From positions 1-35,779 of the forward strand of contig JAEEHP010000142.1 in assembly GCA_016280855.1 (NCBI GenBank): a DNA stretch of 35,779 bases, in the 5' to 3' direction. Of the stretch, positions 24,943-33,505 are shown piece after piece (within the stretch, counting starts at the first letter, position 1; each line of letters begins with the position of its first letter). This stretch comes from Bacteroidaceae bacterium (GTDB lineage Bacteria > Bacteroidota > Bacteroidia > Bacteroidales > Bacteroidaceae). A program made the position numbers and the translations under genes. The notes beneath the pieces were generated by a model. That model was not told where the DNA came from. It did not search any database and saw only the letters and a program-made list of their open reading frames with translations.

Positions 24943-25362
24943 CTATTGGCGTTTCATCTCGAAGTTGGAGGTGATCTTCACCAACTTCTTCCCAACCGCT
25001 TTCTTCATAACCGATCCTTCAATCTCGCGGAAATGGAGGGTTGAATCATTTATTAGGGTAAGTTCCACGGGTTGCGTTTCCGAGCCTAAATCGTTGGAGA
25101 AATGCACGATGGCTTTCTGCCCCTCAATCTGACGAATCTTCGAAATGTACCACGTACGGTAGAGACCTTCGCCAGCGATGTATCCGTTCAGCGGTCCGAA
25201 CATCTCCATGCCAGGCACCTCAACGCTCTCGTCGTAGAGGTTGATTTCCAATTTCAGATTCAGGTCCTTCGAGGTGAAACGACCCTTAAAAGGTTCGCTT
25301 GAGAAGCATATAAGCGATGACAAAAAAGCGGCTGCAAAAGTCGTAATCAGATAGCGTTTCAT
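24943..25362 (-). CDS. Secreted hypothetical protein
   Basis: A 139-residue protein with a signal peptide (about 1-22, FLSSLICFS before SEPF). The mature part is mostly alternating hydrophobic/polar beta-strands (KLEINLYDESVEVPG, YRTWYISKIRQIEGQKAIVHF) ending in a basic tail. It resembles small Bacteroidetes periplasmic or lipocalin-like proteins, but I do not recognise a named family. It has its own promoter, divergent from the glycogen synthase gene. Confidence 0.7.
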   Translation of the reverse strand: MKRYLITTFAAAFLSSLICFSSEPFKGRFTSKDLNLKLEINLYDESVEVPGMEMFGPLNGYIAGEGLYRTWYISKIRQIEGQKAIVHFSNDLGSETQPVELTLINDSTLHFREIEGSVMKKAVGKKLVKITSNFEMKRQ

Positions 25363-25386
25363 GACATTTAGTTATGATTTTGGGGG

Positions 25387-25416
25387 CAAAAGTACAACTT
25401 ATTGTGGACTTTCCAA
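25387..25416 (-). promoter_or_regulatory. Promoter of the secreted hypothetical gene
   Basis: On the minus strand: TTG (25414-25416), a 19-bp spacer and TACTTTTG (25387-25394). The leader is about 18 nt to the start at 25362. Confidence 0.7.
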
Positions 25417-25435
25417 CTAATTTGGGCAGAAAATG

Positions 25436-25466
25436 TTGGTTATTTCCAATTTTTATTGTACTTTTG
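25436..25466 (+). promoter_or_regulatory. Promoter of the glycogen synthase gene
   Basis: TTG (25436-25438), a 20-bp spacer and TACTTTTG (25459-25466), followed by CACCCG. It is divergent from the promoter at 25387-25416; their -33 boxes are about 20 bp apart, so the two may share regulation. Confidence 0.75.
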
Positions 25467-25497
25467 CACCCGAATTAAGATAAGTCCGTTTAGGTAA

Positions 25498-27201
25498 ATG
25501 AGTCAAGACAAGCTTCTTCCCCATTATATTTTCGAATCAAGCTGGGAAGTTTGTAATAAGGTCGGTGGAATCTATACCGTCCTTTCAACACGCGCAAAAA
25601 CATTACAGGAAGCACTCCCAGATAGGGTTGTTTTCATTGGACCTGACTTCTGGCAGGAGAAGGAGAATCCCTTGTTCAAGGAGGAGCCGCGCCTCTGGGC
25701 CGACTGGCGCAAGCAGGCAGTCGCTGAGGGGTTGAACATCCGCATCGGACGTTGGCAGATTCCAGGCAAGCCCGTAGTCGTCCTTGTGGATTTCCGTCCC
25801 TTCTTTGCTCAGAAGAATGATATCTACGGTGCCTTGTGGACAGAGTATCAAGTTGATAGCCTCCATGCCTATGGCGACTATGATGAGGCCTCGATGTTCT
25901 CCTATGCTGCTGGACGTGTGGTGGAGAGCTACTACACGCATTTTCTCGACGAGAGCATGAATGTTGTCTATCAGGCTCATGAGTGGATGACAGGTCTTGG
26001 GGCGTTATATGTCCAACGCCATGTGCCTGCGATTGCTACCATCTTCACTACTCACGCAACCACTATCGGGCGTTCCATAGCCGGTAATGGCAAACCGCTT
26101 TACGACTATCTTTTCGCTTACAACGGCAACCAGATGGCCGATGAGCTCAACGTACAGTCGAAACATAGCATCGAACGGCAAACGGCTCACCATGTAGATT
26201 GCTTCACAACAGTTTCCGATGTCACGGCGCGCGAGTGTCTCGAGCTTCTCGACAAGCAGCCTGACGTCGTTCTTCCCAATGGATTCGAGATGGACTTTGT
26301 GCCTAAGGGTGTCACCTTTGTCAACCGGCGCCGTAAGGCACGCAAACGCATCTTCGAGGTGGCCGAGTCGCTGATGGGAACTCACTTTAACGATGATACC
26401 ATCATCGTCTCAACCAGTGGACGTTATGAGTGGAAAAACAAAGGCATTGACGTGTACATCGAAGCCCTTTGTCGCACCCTTCATGACGATCGTCTCCAGC
26501 GCCCTGTGCTTGCTCTGATAGAAGTACCTGCGTGGCAGGCAGGCCCGCGTGAAGACTTGAAAGAGCGTCTTGCTCAACAATCAACGCCCAACGCTCAACT
26601 ATCCTCCCGCCCCCTTCCAGATCCCTTCATCACTCACAATCTCTATGAGCCTGGTGGTGATATGGTTTCGCAGGCTTTGCATCGGCATGGTATCAACAAT
26701 CGCGAAAGTGCGCGTTTGAAGATTATGTTTGTGCCTTGCTATCTCGATGGCGCCGATGGAATCTTCAACATTCACTACTACGATCTCCTGCTGGGGCTCG
26801 ACCTCACGGTCTATCCCTCCTACTATGAGCCATGGGGTTACACGCCTTTGGAGAGTGTGGCGTTCAAGGTCCCTTGCATCACTACCACGTTGGCCGGCTT
26901 CGGTTTGTGGGCAAACGAGCAGAAAACCAAGTCTTCGAAGGGTGCTGATGTCTGTTATCTCGACCGCGATGGAGTGGAAGTCATCCAACGTTCTGACTAC
27001 AATTATGATGAGGTCGCTGACCGCATCCGTGATGAGATCATTGGCTTCTCAGCCCTTGCACCAAAGGAAGTGGAAGTTGCCCGCAAGGCTGCTTCTGCAC
27101 TCGCTGCCAAGGCTCAGTGGAAGTATTTCATCGAGTACTACTATCAAGCTTATGACATTGCCCTCCGTAAGGCTCTCGAGCGTAACCGACAGACAACATA
27201 G
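25498..27201 (+). CDS. Glycogen synthase, GT3 (eukaryote-like) family
   Basis: A 567-residue glycosyltransferase of family GT3, the yeast/animal glycogen synthase type, which uses UDP-glucose rather than the ADP-glucose of GlgA. The nucleotide-side N-terminal motif is ESSWEVCNKVGGIYTVLSTRA (13-33). FTTHATTIGR (acceptor-side His/Arg) and the string PNGFEMDFVPKGVTFVNRRR follow. The C-terminal catalytic motif is PSYYEPWGYTPLES near 440-453, with the acid/base Glu. It lies in the cytoplasm and extends glycogen. The gene starts a unit with the phosphorylase 79 bp downstream. Residues 359-371 form a low-complexity linker encoded by a heptamer repeat. No branching enzyme or GlgC is in the window. 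Confidence 0.93.
   Translation: MSQDKLLPHYIFESSWEVCNKVGGIYTVLSTRAKTLQEALPDRVVFIGPDFWQEKENPLFKEEPRLWADWRKQAVAEGLNIRIGRWQIPGKPVVVLVDFRPFFAQKNDIYGALWTEYQVDSLHAYGDYDEASMFSYAAGRVVESYYTHFLDESMNVVYQAHEWMTGLGALYVQRHVPAIATIFTTHATTIGRSIAGNGKPLYDYLFAYNGNQMADELNVQSKHSIERQTAHHVDCFTTVSDVTARECLELLDKQPDVVLPNGFEMDFVPKGVTFVNRRRKARKRIFEVAESLMGTHFNDDTIIVSTSGRYEWKNKGIDVYIEALCRTLHDDRLQRPVLALIEVPAWQAGPREDLKERLAQQSTPNAQLSSRPLPDPFITHNLYEPGGDMVSQALHRHGINNRESARLKIMFVPCYLDGADGIFNIHYYDLLLGLDLTVYPSYYEPWGYTPLESVAFKVPCITTTLAGFGLWANEQKTKSSKGADVCYLDRDGVEVIQRSDYNYDEVADRIRDEIIGFSALAPKEVEVARKAASALAAKAQWKYFIEYYYQAYDIALRKALERNRQTT
26572..26599. repeat. Heptamer array inside the glycogen synthase coding region
   Basis: Four 7-bp units on the plus strand: GCTCAAC, AATCAAC, GCCCAAC, GCTCAAC. 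On the minus strand this is GTTGAGC, GTTGGGC, GTTGATT, GTTGAGC, the same type of unit as the array at 13800. It encodes about residues 359-368 (AQQSTPNAQL), just before PLPDPFITHNLYEP, which is conserved in the family. Confidence 0.85.
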
Positions 27202-27280
27202 CTATTCGTCTCTAACATTTATACACATATATAGATTACTAACAATAGTTATTTCACCATTTTATCAATATTATTAACAC

Positions 27281-29845
27281 ATGAAGATTAAAGCAAGTAA
27301 TGCCAACGAGGCACAATGGAAGCCCGTCGTCGTCAAGAGCAGTATTCCCGCAGAGCTGAACAAGCTGGAAGAGCTCGCCCACAATATGTGGTGGGCTTGG
27401 AATCACAGTGCACGCAGCCTGTTCACTCATCTCGATCCCGCGCTTTACGAAGAATGTGGACAGAACCCCGTCCTGATGCTCGAACGTCTCAGCTACGAGA
27501 AACTCTCAGAGCTCTCTAAGGACCGTGATATCCTCAAGCGCATGAACGACACCTACAAGGAGTTCCGCACATACATGGACGTGAAGCCGCGCACCGATCG
27601 CGCTTCCGTGGCCTATTTCTGCATGGAGTATGGCTTGAACCAGGTCTTGAAGATCTACTCCGGCGGTCTCGGTATCCTCGCAGGCGACTACATTAAGGAA
27701 GCCAGTGACTCCAATGTCGATATGGTGGCTGTAGGATTCCTTTATCGTTTTGGCTATTTCACACAGACCCTCAGCATGGATGGTCAGCAGATTGCCAACT
27801 ACGAAGCCCAGAACTTCGGCAGTCTGCCCATCGAACAGCAGATGGATGCCGACGGCAAGCCCCTTGTCATCGACGTACCCTACATGAACTATCAGGTTCA
27901 TGCTTACGTATGGCGCGTCAATGTCGGTCGCGTGAAACTCTACCTCCTCGACACCGACAATGACCTCAACTCCGATTACGACCGTCCCATCACCCACGCC
28001 CTCTATGGTGGCGACTGGGAGAATCGTCTCAAGCAGGAAATCCTCCTCGGCATCGGCGGCGTGTTGCTTCTCAAGAAGCTCGGTATCAAAAAGGATGTTT
28101 ACCATTGCAACGAAGGCCATGCAGCCCTCTGCAATGTCCAACGTCTCGTTGATTATGTCAGCGAAGGTCTCACCTTCAACCAAGCCCTTGAGCTCGTGCG
28201 CGCGTCCTCTTTATATACCGTGCACACGCCCGTTCCCGCAGGCCACGACTACTTTGAGGAAGGTCTTTTCGGCAAGTACATGAGCGGTTATCCACAGATG
28301 CTTGGCATCTCATGGGATGAGTTCATCGGCATGGGTCGTCAGAACCCCGATGACCACGGCGAGAAGTTCTGCATGAGTACTTTCGCCTGCAACACCTGTC
28401 AGGAAGTCAATGGTGTCAGTTGGCTCCATGGTGAGGTTTCCAAGAAGATGTTTGCCAACATCTGGCGTGGCTACTTCCCCGAGGAGAGCCATGTCGGCTA
28501 TGTCACTAATGGCGTGCACTTCCCCACGTGGTGTGCCTACGAATGGCGTAAGCTCTATGCCAAGCATTTTGCGCCCGAGCATCTTGCCGATCAGAGCAAC
28601 GAGCAGATTTGGCACTCCATCTACGATGTGCCCGATGCTGAGATCTGGAAGACCCGTATGCAGCTCAAAACCAAGCTTGTCGATTACATCCGCCAGCAGT
28701 TCCGTGACTCGTGGCTCAAGAATCAAGGTGATCCCAGCCGTGTCGTCAGCCTCATGGATAAGATCAATCCGAACGCCCTGCTCATCGGCTTCGGACGCCG
28801 TTTTGCCACTTACAAGCGCGCCCATCTGCTCTTCACCGACCTCGAGCGCTTGGAGAAGATTGTCAACAACCCCAACTATCCCGTGCAGTTCCTCTACACA
28901 GGTAAGGCTCACCCCGCTGATGGTGCCGGTCAGGGACTGATCAAGAAGATCTACGAGATCTCCCAGCGTCCCGAGTTCCTCGGCAAGATCATCTTCCTCG
29001 AGAACTACGACATGCAGTTGGCACGTCGCCTCATTTCGGGTGTGGACATTTGGATGAATACCCCCACACGTCCCCTCGAAGCTTCTGGCACCAGCGGTGA
29101 GAAAGCCCTCATGAATGGTGTCGTCAACCTCAGCGTCCTCGATGGATGGTGGCTCGAAGGCTACCGCGAGGGAGCCGGATGGGCACTTACTGAAAAGCGC
29201 ACCTACGACAACCAGACCTATCAGGATCAGCTTGATGCAGCTACCATCTACGGACTCCTCGAGAACGAGATTATGCCTACCTACTACGCCCGTAATGCTA
29301 AGGGCTATAGCCCTTCGTGGATTCAGGTCATCAAGAACTCCATCGCTCGTATCGCGCCTCACTACACCATGAAGCGTCAGCTCGACGACTACTACACCAA
29401 GTTCTATAATCCCCTTGCCATACGCTCTAAGAAGTTGCAGGCAAAGGATAATCAGCTCGCCAAGGAAATTGCCCTTTGGAAGGAAGCTGTGGCTGAGCGC
29501 TGGGACAGCATTCGCGTAGTCAGCATCGAGCGTTCCGAGCCCGCCAATGGCCTTATTCTTGAGGCTGGTAAGAAATACGATGTCAACATCGTTCTCGATG
29601 AGGCTGGACTTGATAATGCAATAGGTATTGAGCTCGTTACGCTCACGACAGATAAGAAGGGCGAGGATCACATCTACAGCGTCGAACCCTTAGAAGTGGT
29701 CAAGCACGAAGGTAACCTCTATACCTTCCATGTCACCCATGTCTGCAACAATGCCGGTGGCTTCAAGTCCGCATATCGCATCTTCCCGAAGAACGAGAAC
29801 CTGCCTCACCGTCAGGACTTCTGCTACGTCAAGTGGTGTTCATAA
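27281..29845 (+). CDS. glgP: Alpha-glucan (glycogen) phosphorylase, GT35
   Basis: An 854-residue PLP-dependent phosphorylase releasing glucose-1-phosphate from glycogen or maltodextrin. The alpha-glucan phosphorylase N-terminal domain ([17 protein letters not shown], near 25-42) is followed by [10 protein letters not shown], the sugar-binding [10 protein letters not shown] string, HCNEGHAA and [15 protein letters not shown]. The cofactor loop is [25 protein letters not shown], with Schiff-base Lys608. The length matches the bacterial alpha-glucan phosphorylase branch rather than the E. coli MalP branch. It lies 79 bp after the glycogen synthase in the same direction, and ends at a strong hairpin. 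Confidence 0.95.
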   Translation: MKIKASNANEAQWKPVVVKSSIPAELNKLEELAHNMWWAWNHSARSLFTHLDPALYEECGQNPVLMLERLSYEKLSELSKDRDILKRMNDTYKEFRTYMDVKPRTDRASVAYFCMEYGLNQVLKIYSGGLGILAGDYIKEASDSNVDMVAVGFLYRFGYFTQTLSMDGQQIANYEAQNFGSLPIEQQMDADGKPLVIDVPYMNYQVHAYVWRVNVGRVKLYLLDTDNDLNSDYDRPITHALYGGDWENRLKQEILLGIGGVLLLKKLGIKKDVYHCNEGHAALCNVQRLVDYVSEGLTFNQALELVRASSLYTVHTPVPAGHDYFEEGLFGKYMSGYPQMLGISWDEFIGMGRQNPDDHGEKFCMSTFACNTCQEVNGVSWLHGEVSKKMFANIWRGYFPEESHVGYVTNGVHFPTWCAYEWRKLYAKHFAPEHLADQSNEQIWHSIYDVPDAEIWKTRMQLKTKLVDYIRQQFRDSWLKNQGDPSRVVSLMDKINPNALLIGFGRRFATYKRAHLLFTDLERLEKIVNNPNYPVQFLYTGKAHPADGAGQGLIKKIYEISQRPEFLGKIIFLENYDMQLARRLISGVDIWMNTPTRPLEASGTSGEKALMNGVVNLSVLDGWWLEGYREGAGWALTEKRTYDNQTYQDQLDAATIYGLLENEIMPTYYARNAKGYSPSWIQVIKNSIARIAPHYTMKRQLDDYYTKFYNPLAIRSKKLQAKDNQLAKEIALWKEAVAERWDSIRVVSIERSEPANGLILEAGKKYDVNIVLDEAGLDNAIGIELVTLTTDKKGEDHIYSVEPLEVVKHEGNLYTFHVTHVCNNAGGFKSAYRIFPKNENLPHRQDFCYVKWCS

Positions 29846-29890
29846 ACTCCATTTCTCGTCATCCAGAACATCGTTCTGCCCCAACATCAG

Positions 29891-29926
29891 TCCACCCTGC
29901 AAGATCACGAGAGCTTGCGGGGTGGA
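29891..29926 (+). terminator. Probable terminator hairpin after glgP
   Basis: A 13-bp stem (29891-29903 with 29914-29926, one G-U pair) with a 10-nt loop. It is followed only by TTGTTAATAG, so the T-run is weak. Confidence 0.6.
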
Positions 29927-29981
29927 TTGTTAATAGTGGGAGCGTATTTTTGTGTGTAAGCTTCAAATAATTGCCTTTTCT

Positions 29982-30013
29982 TTTGGCGTGAATGCAATTC
30001 TTGCTTACCTTTG
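29982..30013 (+). promoter_or_regulatory. Promoter of the GH43 gene
   Basis: TTTG (29982-29985), a 20-bp spacer and TACCTTTG (30006-30013). The transcript should start near 30019. Confidence 0.78.
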
Positions 30014-30016
30014 TAT

Positions 30017-30042
30017 CGCATTTACGGGAATCCGTTAATGCG
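30017..30042 (+). promoter_or_regulatory. Hairpin at the predicted transcript 5' end
   Basis: CGCATTTACGG (30017-30027) pairs with CCGTTAATGCG (30032-30042), 10 of 11 positions, with loop GAAT. It overlaps the predicted start of transcription of the GH43 gene, so it could be an operator or an mRNA-stabilising 5' stem. Confidence 0.55.
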
Positions 30043-30081
30043 ATGACATGAACTTTAGTAATAAAACACTTTGTCGTGCGT

Positions 30082-31137
30082 ATGAAGCCTTCACTATTGA
30101 TTTCCTTAATGATGCTCGTCGTGACTATCGTACCAGCCGAGGCCAAACGGAAACGCTTGCCCAAGGAGAAAGACATGGGTGCATATCTATTCACCTATTT
30201 CAGCGATCCTACCCACTCGCTCTTCATGGCTATCAGCTACGATGGTTACACGTTTACACCAGTGAATAATGGTCAGCCCATCATTGGCGGTGACAGTATA
30301 GCAGAGCAGCGTGGCATCCGCGATCCTCATATATGCCGTGCCCCGAACGGAATGTTCTACATTGCGATGACTGACCTCCATGTGTTCGGGAAGCAGAGGG
30401 GATTGCGCACGACACAATGGGAACGACCAGATAAGTATGGCTGGGGCAACAACCGAGGGCTGGTGCTGATGGCCAGCGACGACCTTATTCATTGGTCGCA
30501 CCACGAGGCTCGTATAGACCTTCTCTTCCCGGAGCGATTCGGTGAGATAGGCTGTGCATGGGCTCCGCAGACCATCTGGGATCCTGCCGTAGGTAAGCCT
30601 ATGGTCTATTTCACTATACGCCAACACCCTGGAGGTCGCACAAAGCTCTACTACAGCTATGCTGATGAAGCGTTCACCACGCTCGAAACAGAGCCGCAGC
30701 TATTGTTCGAATATCCAGATTCTACCATTCAAGTGCTGGATGCCGATATCTGTCCTATGCCTGACGGGCGTTACTTCATGACTTATGTTGCGCAGGAGAA
30801 CCCTGGTGGCATCAAGTACATGATAAGCGACCGTATCAATCATTTCGACGACTATCATTCCGAGCAGATTGATGGCGAAAGTGGTGCCTGCGAGGCTCCC
30901 AACGTGTGGAAGCGTATTGGCGAGGAAAAATGGGTTGTCATGTACGATGTGTTCAGTGTGCGCCCGCATAATTTCGGTTTTGTGGAGACCTCTGATTTCA
31001 AAACGTTCACACCCTTAGGCCGTTTCAACGAGGGTGTCATGAAGATGAATAATTTCGTGTCGCCAAAGCATGGAGCCGTGATACATATCACCAAGGACGA
31101 AGCCAAGCGATTGGAGGACTATTGGAATAGTCATTAA
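30082..31137 (+). CDS. Secreted glycoside hydrolase, GH43-like
   Basis: A 351-residue five-bladed beta-propeller hydrolase with a signal peptide (1-21, ending AEA). The usual GH43/GH32-clan strings are seen. GAYLFTYFSDPTHSLFMAISYDGYTF lies near 33-59, IRDPHICRAPNGMFYIAMTD (79-98) has the likely base Asp81, and APQTIWDP (161-168) has the pKa-tuning Asp167. The likely acid Glu271 lies in GACEAPNVWK. Typical substrates are arabinofuranosyl, xylosyl or galactosyl side chains, so plant polysaccharide rather than glycogen. I chose the ATG at 30082 over a GTG six bases upstream. It has its own promoter, so it is likely separate from the glycogen unit. Exact catalytic assignment is by motif only. Confidence 0.83.
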   Translation: MKPSLLISLMMLVVTIVPAEAKRKRLPKEKDMGAYLFTYFSDPTHSLFMAISYDGYTFTPVNNGQPIIGGDSIAEQRGIRDPHICRAPNGMFYIAMTDLHVFGKQRGLRTTQWERPDKYGWGNNRGLVLMASDDLIHWSHHEARIDLLFPERFGEIGCAWAPQTIWDPAVGKPMVYFTIRQHPGGRTKLYYSYADEAFTTLETEPQLLFEYPDSTIQVLDADICPMPDGRYFMTYVAQENPGGIKYMISDRINHFDDYHSEQIDGESGACEAPNVWKRIGEEKWVVMYDVFSVRPHNFGFVETSDFKTFTPLGRFNEGVMKMNNFVSPKHGAVIHITKDEAKRLEDYWNSH

Positions 31138-31154
31138 CAATTACGATTTTCAAA

Positions 31155-31835
31155 ATGTTTGAGATGAATAATAATCTGTTTCTTCAAGGACTCTCGAAGT
31201 TTTTGGCAGGATTGGTGATTGTCATGGTGCTATTATTCATTCCTGCAGGAACGTTTGCTTATTGGCAAGCGTGGCTGTTCATTGGCGTTCTGTTTGTTCC
31301 GATGTTCTTGTTTGGGTTAGTCCTGATGAAACGTAATCCTGACTTGTTGCGTAAACGACTCTCTGCTAAGGAAAAGGAAAGTGAGCAGAAACGCGTCGTT
31401 GCCATAAGCGGTGTGATGTTTGTGGCAATGTTTATTATCGCCGGGTTCAATCGTCGTTTCGATTGGTGGATGTTGCCAGATGGAATAGTACTTTCTGCAG
31501 CTGCAGCTTTCCTGCTGGGCTATGTGATGTATGCAGAAGTGATGCGTGAGAATGTATGGCTGTCCAGAATCATTGAGGTGCATGAGAATCAGAAGGTTGT
31601 CGATAAAGGCTTGTATGGCGTCGTTCGTCATCCTATGTACACGTCCACTTTGATACTCTTTCTTTCTATGCCCTTGATTCTATCGTCCCCTTGGTCGTTT
31701 GTCATCATGTTGCTCTACATCCCTATTATCGTCAAACGCATCATAAACGAAGAATCTGTACTGTCGAATGAGCTCGACGGGTATGCTGAATACAAACAAA
31801 AAGTACGCTATCGGCTTATTCCTCATCTGTGGTAA
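31155..31835 (+). CDS. Isoprenylcysteine carboxyl methyltransferase-like membrane protein
   Basis: A 226-residue polytopic membrane protein with about five hydrophobic segments. The C-terminal part carries the ICMT/PEMT cofactor pattern: GLYGVVRHPMYTS (about 154-166), then a hydrophobic pair, then IINEESVLSNELDGYAEYKQKVRYRLIP, where the RHPxY and the EE-L-GY-EY parts bind SAM. Bacterial members methylate unknown substrates; prenylated protein is unlikely here. It starts 17 bp after the GH43 stop and is probably co-transcribed. It converges on the GH57-like gene across a hairpin. Confidence 0.87.
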   Translation: MFEMNNNLFLQGLSKFLAGLVIVMVLLFIPAGTFAYWQAWLFIGVLFVPMFLFGLVLMKRNPDLLRKRLSAKEKESEQKRVVAISGVMFVAMFIIAGFNRRFDWWMLPDGIVLSAAAAFLLGYVMYAEVMRENVWLSRIIEVHENQKVVDKGLYGVVRHPMYTSTLILFLSMPLILSSPWSFVIMLLYIPIIVKRIINEESVLSNELDGYAEYKQKVRYRLIPHLW

Positions 31836-31867
31836 ATGCTTTCATGCATCATGTGTAGCGTAAAAAT

Positions 31868-31900
31868 GAAGGCTGACATTCATCTCGAGTGTCAGCCTTC
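31868..31900. terminator. Bidirectional terminator between convergent genes
   Basis: A perfect 11-bp stem (31868-31878 with 31890-31900) and an 11-nt loop. On the minus strand it is followed by ATTTTTAC, so it terminates the debranching-GT4-GH57 operon well; the plus-strand tail is weaker. Confidence 0.8.
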
Positions 31901-31925
31901 TTGTAATGGAAACAAATCGATGGTT

Positions 31926-33473
31926 TTACTTCTTAGCAGGAGCTTTCTTAGCAGGAGCTTTCTTGGCAGGAGCTTTCTTGGCAGGTGTCTTCTTAGCGGG
32001 TTCTGCCTTCTTCACTTCAGCCTTAGGTTCTGCTTTCTTTGCAGGTGAAGCCTTCTTGGCTGGCTCTTTCTTAGCAGGAGTAGCCTTCATCACTTCTGCC
32101 TTTGGCTCTGCTTTCTTTGCAGGTGCAGCCTTCTTGGTGGGAGTGGCCTTCTTGGCGGGTGCAGCCTTCTCAACAGGCTCGAACTTCTGCAAGCGTGCCT
32201 GTAGGCGTGTTATTTCAGCATCCTTGACATTAATCTCATCGGCCTGGTTGCGAATGGTGGTGAGCAGGGCATTGAGCTCGTCGTTCTCAATATCAAGTGG
32301 ATAGAGGGCATTGACGCGGTTGATGAAGTCGCCAAGAATGTTCATGTAATTGGTGAAAGCATCGTAGGGTGAATCGTAGATGCCGCGATAGAAGCCTACG
32401 CCCATGTTCTTGGTAGTCATGAAGCGGAAGTTGTTGGAGGCCTGGATGCGGTCCCAGTCCTGGGTGATGCGGCGGTCCTTGCAGATGAGTACGCGGTCAG
32501 CTACGCTATAGAGCTTGTGGAAAGCCTCGCGCTGCATGACATTGCCGAGCCAGCAGCTGGTGTCGCGCTCCTCGTCGTTCCAGCTCATGGGGAAGGGTAC
32601 TTCCATGGGAGCTACGCTCTTGGACTTGGATACGATTTCCGAGGGGAAGGAGAAAGTGATACCACGGTCCTTGGCCACAGCGGGTAGGGCTTTGATGAAC
32701 TCAAGGATGTTGGACGACAGGGGTTGATAGATGCCGAGTGCGCAGAGCTCCATGAAGATGTTGATGACCTTTTCCTCTTCTGGTAGCTGGGCAATCCAAT
32801 CCATGTAAGTGTCGGCAAAGAGCGGGTATTCGTTCCACGAGGAATCGTTGAAACGTAGCGAGATATCGTCGCTAAGTTTATAGTCGCGCAGTAGGAGCTT
32901 GAGGTTGGGGTTCTGTGCGCAATGATAAACGAAGTGTGGCGACTTCCAACCGAGAATGTGCTTGGCTCCCTCTGCAATCATGCCCTTGTAGCCCATGGAG
33001 GCTACGAGTCCGCCGATGTCATCGCTGTAGATGAGTGAACTGTTGCGCAGCACGGTAGGTTTCTTGCCGAAGAGTTCTTTCATTTTCTTGGCCTGACGGG
33101 CTACTTCATCGCGGAAGACGTCTTCGTTGGCTAAAGAGCTGAGTCCGTGGCTGTAGGGTTCGGCGAGGAACTCCGCGCAGCCTGTGTCGTTCAACTCTTG
33201 CAGCATCTCGATGACTTCGGGGGCGTATTGCTCGAGTAGTTCGATGGCGCAACCTGAGATGGAGAAGGCGACTTTAAATGCTTTGCCATAGAGTTTGGCC
33301 ATCTCGATGAAGGTCTTGATGGCGGGGATGTAGGAACGCTCGGCTGTCTCGGTGATGCCGCGTTCGTTCTCGTAATCATCGAAATAGTAGTGATCCTTAC
33401 CTATCTCAAAGAAGCGATAGCGCTTGAGATGTACGTTCTGGTGGATCTCGAAATAAAGACAGATGGTCTTCAT
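31926..33473 (-). CDS. GH57 alpha-amylase-like protein lacking catalytic residues, with PAKKA tail
   Basis: A 515-residue protein. Residues 1 to about 405 match the GH57 (beta/alpha)7-barrel family: the YFEIHQ start (usual HQP is HQN here), RYRFFEIG, GCAEFLAEPYSHGLSSL, and GMIAEGAKHILGWKSP. The region-3 string reads RNSSLIYSDDIG, where active members have RNTELIYSDEIG, so the nucleophile Glu is Ser146. The region-4 string reads FMELCALGIYQ in place of FMDYETFGEHQ, so the acid/base Asp is Glu242 and the ETFG motif is lost. A short coiled coil (405-430) leads to an 82-residue Lys/Ala/Pro tail (434-515) made of PAKKA-like repeats. It is the last gene of an operon with debranching enzyme and GT4 genes. 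It is likely a regulator or scaffold of glucan metabolism rather than an amylase; activity cannot be excluded. Confidence 0.9.
   Translation of the reverse strand: MKTICLYFEIHQNVHLKRYRFFEIGKDHYYFDDYENERGITETAERSYIPAIKTFIEMAKLYGKAFKVAFSISGCAIELLEQYAPEVIEMLQELNDTGCAEFLAEPYSHGLSSLANEDVFRDEVARQAKKMKELFGKKPTVLRNSSLIYSDDIGGLVASMGYKGMIAEGAKHILGWKSPHFVYHCAQNPNLKLLLRDYKLSDDISLRFNDSSWNEYPLFADTYMDWIAQLPEEEKVINIFMELCALGIYQPLSSNILEFIKALPAVAKDRGITFSFPSEIVSKSKSVAPMEVPFPMSWNDEERDTSCWLGNVMQREAFHKLYSVADRVLICKDRRITQDWDRIQASNNFRFMTTKNMGVGFYRGIYDSPYDAFTNYMNILGDFINRVNALYPLDIENDELNALLTTIRNQADEINVKDAEITRLQARLQKFEPVEKAAPAKKATPTKKAAPAKKAEPKAEVMKATPAKKEPAKKASPAKKAEPKAEVKKAEPAKKTPAKKAPAKKAPAKKAPAKK
31929..32174 (-). repeat. 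Repeat-coded PAKKA tail of the GH57-like protein
   Basis: This stretch codes for residues 434-515. The end of the gene (about 31929-31990) holds near-identical 15-bp units coding APAKK. Upstream of these, a longer unit of about 30 residues recurs (AEPKAEVMKATPAKKEPAKK and AEPKAEVKKAEPAKKTPAKK). Short identical units make copy-number change by slippage likely. Confidence 0.85.
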
Positions 33474-33477
33474 ATAG

Positions 33478-33505
33478 TTTAATGTTTAATGTTTAACGAT
33501 TAATG
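33478..33505. repeat. Heptamer array (TTTAATG-type), four units
   Basis: TTTAATG, TTTAATG, TTTAACG, ATTAATG. It fills the 26-bp gap between the GT4 gene and the GH57-like gene and overlaps the GT4 stop codon (33500-33502). Confidence 0.85.

Noticed and set aside
28310..29671. A 453-codon minus-strand frame within glgP
   Set aside because: Antisense to a phosphorylase with intact motifs; composition is that of a shadow frame.
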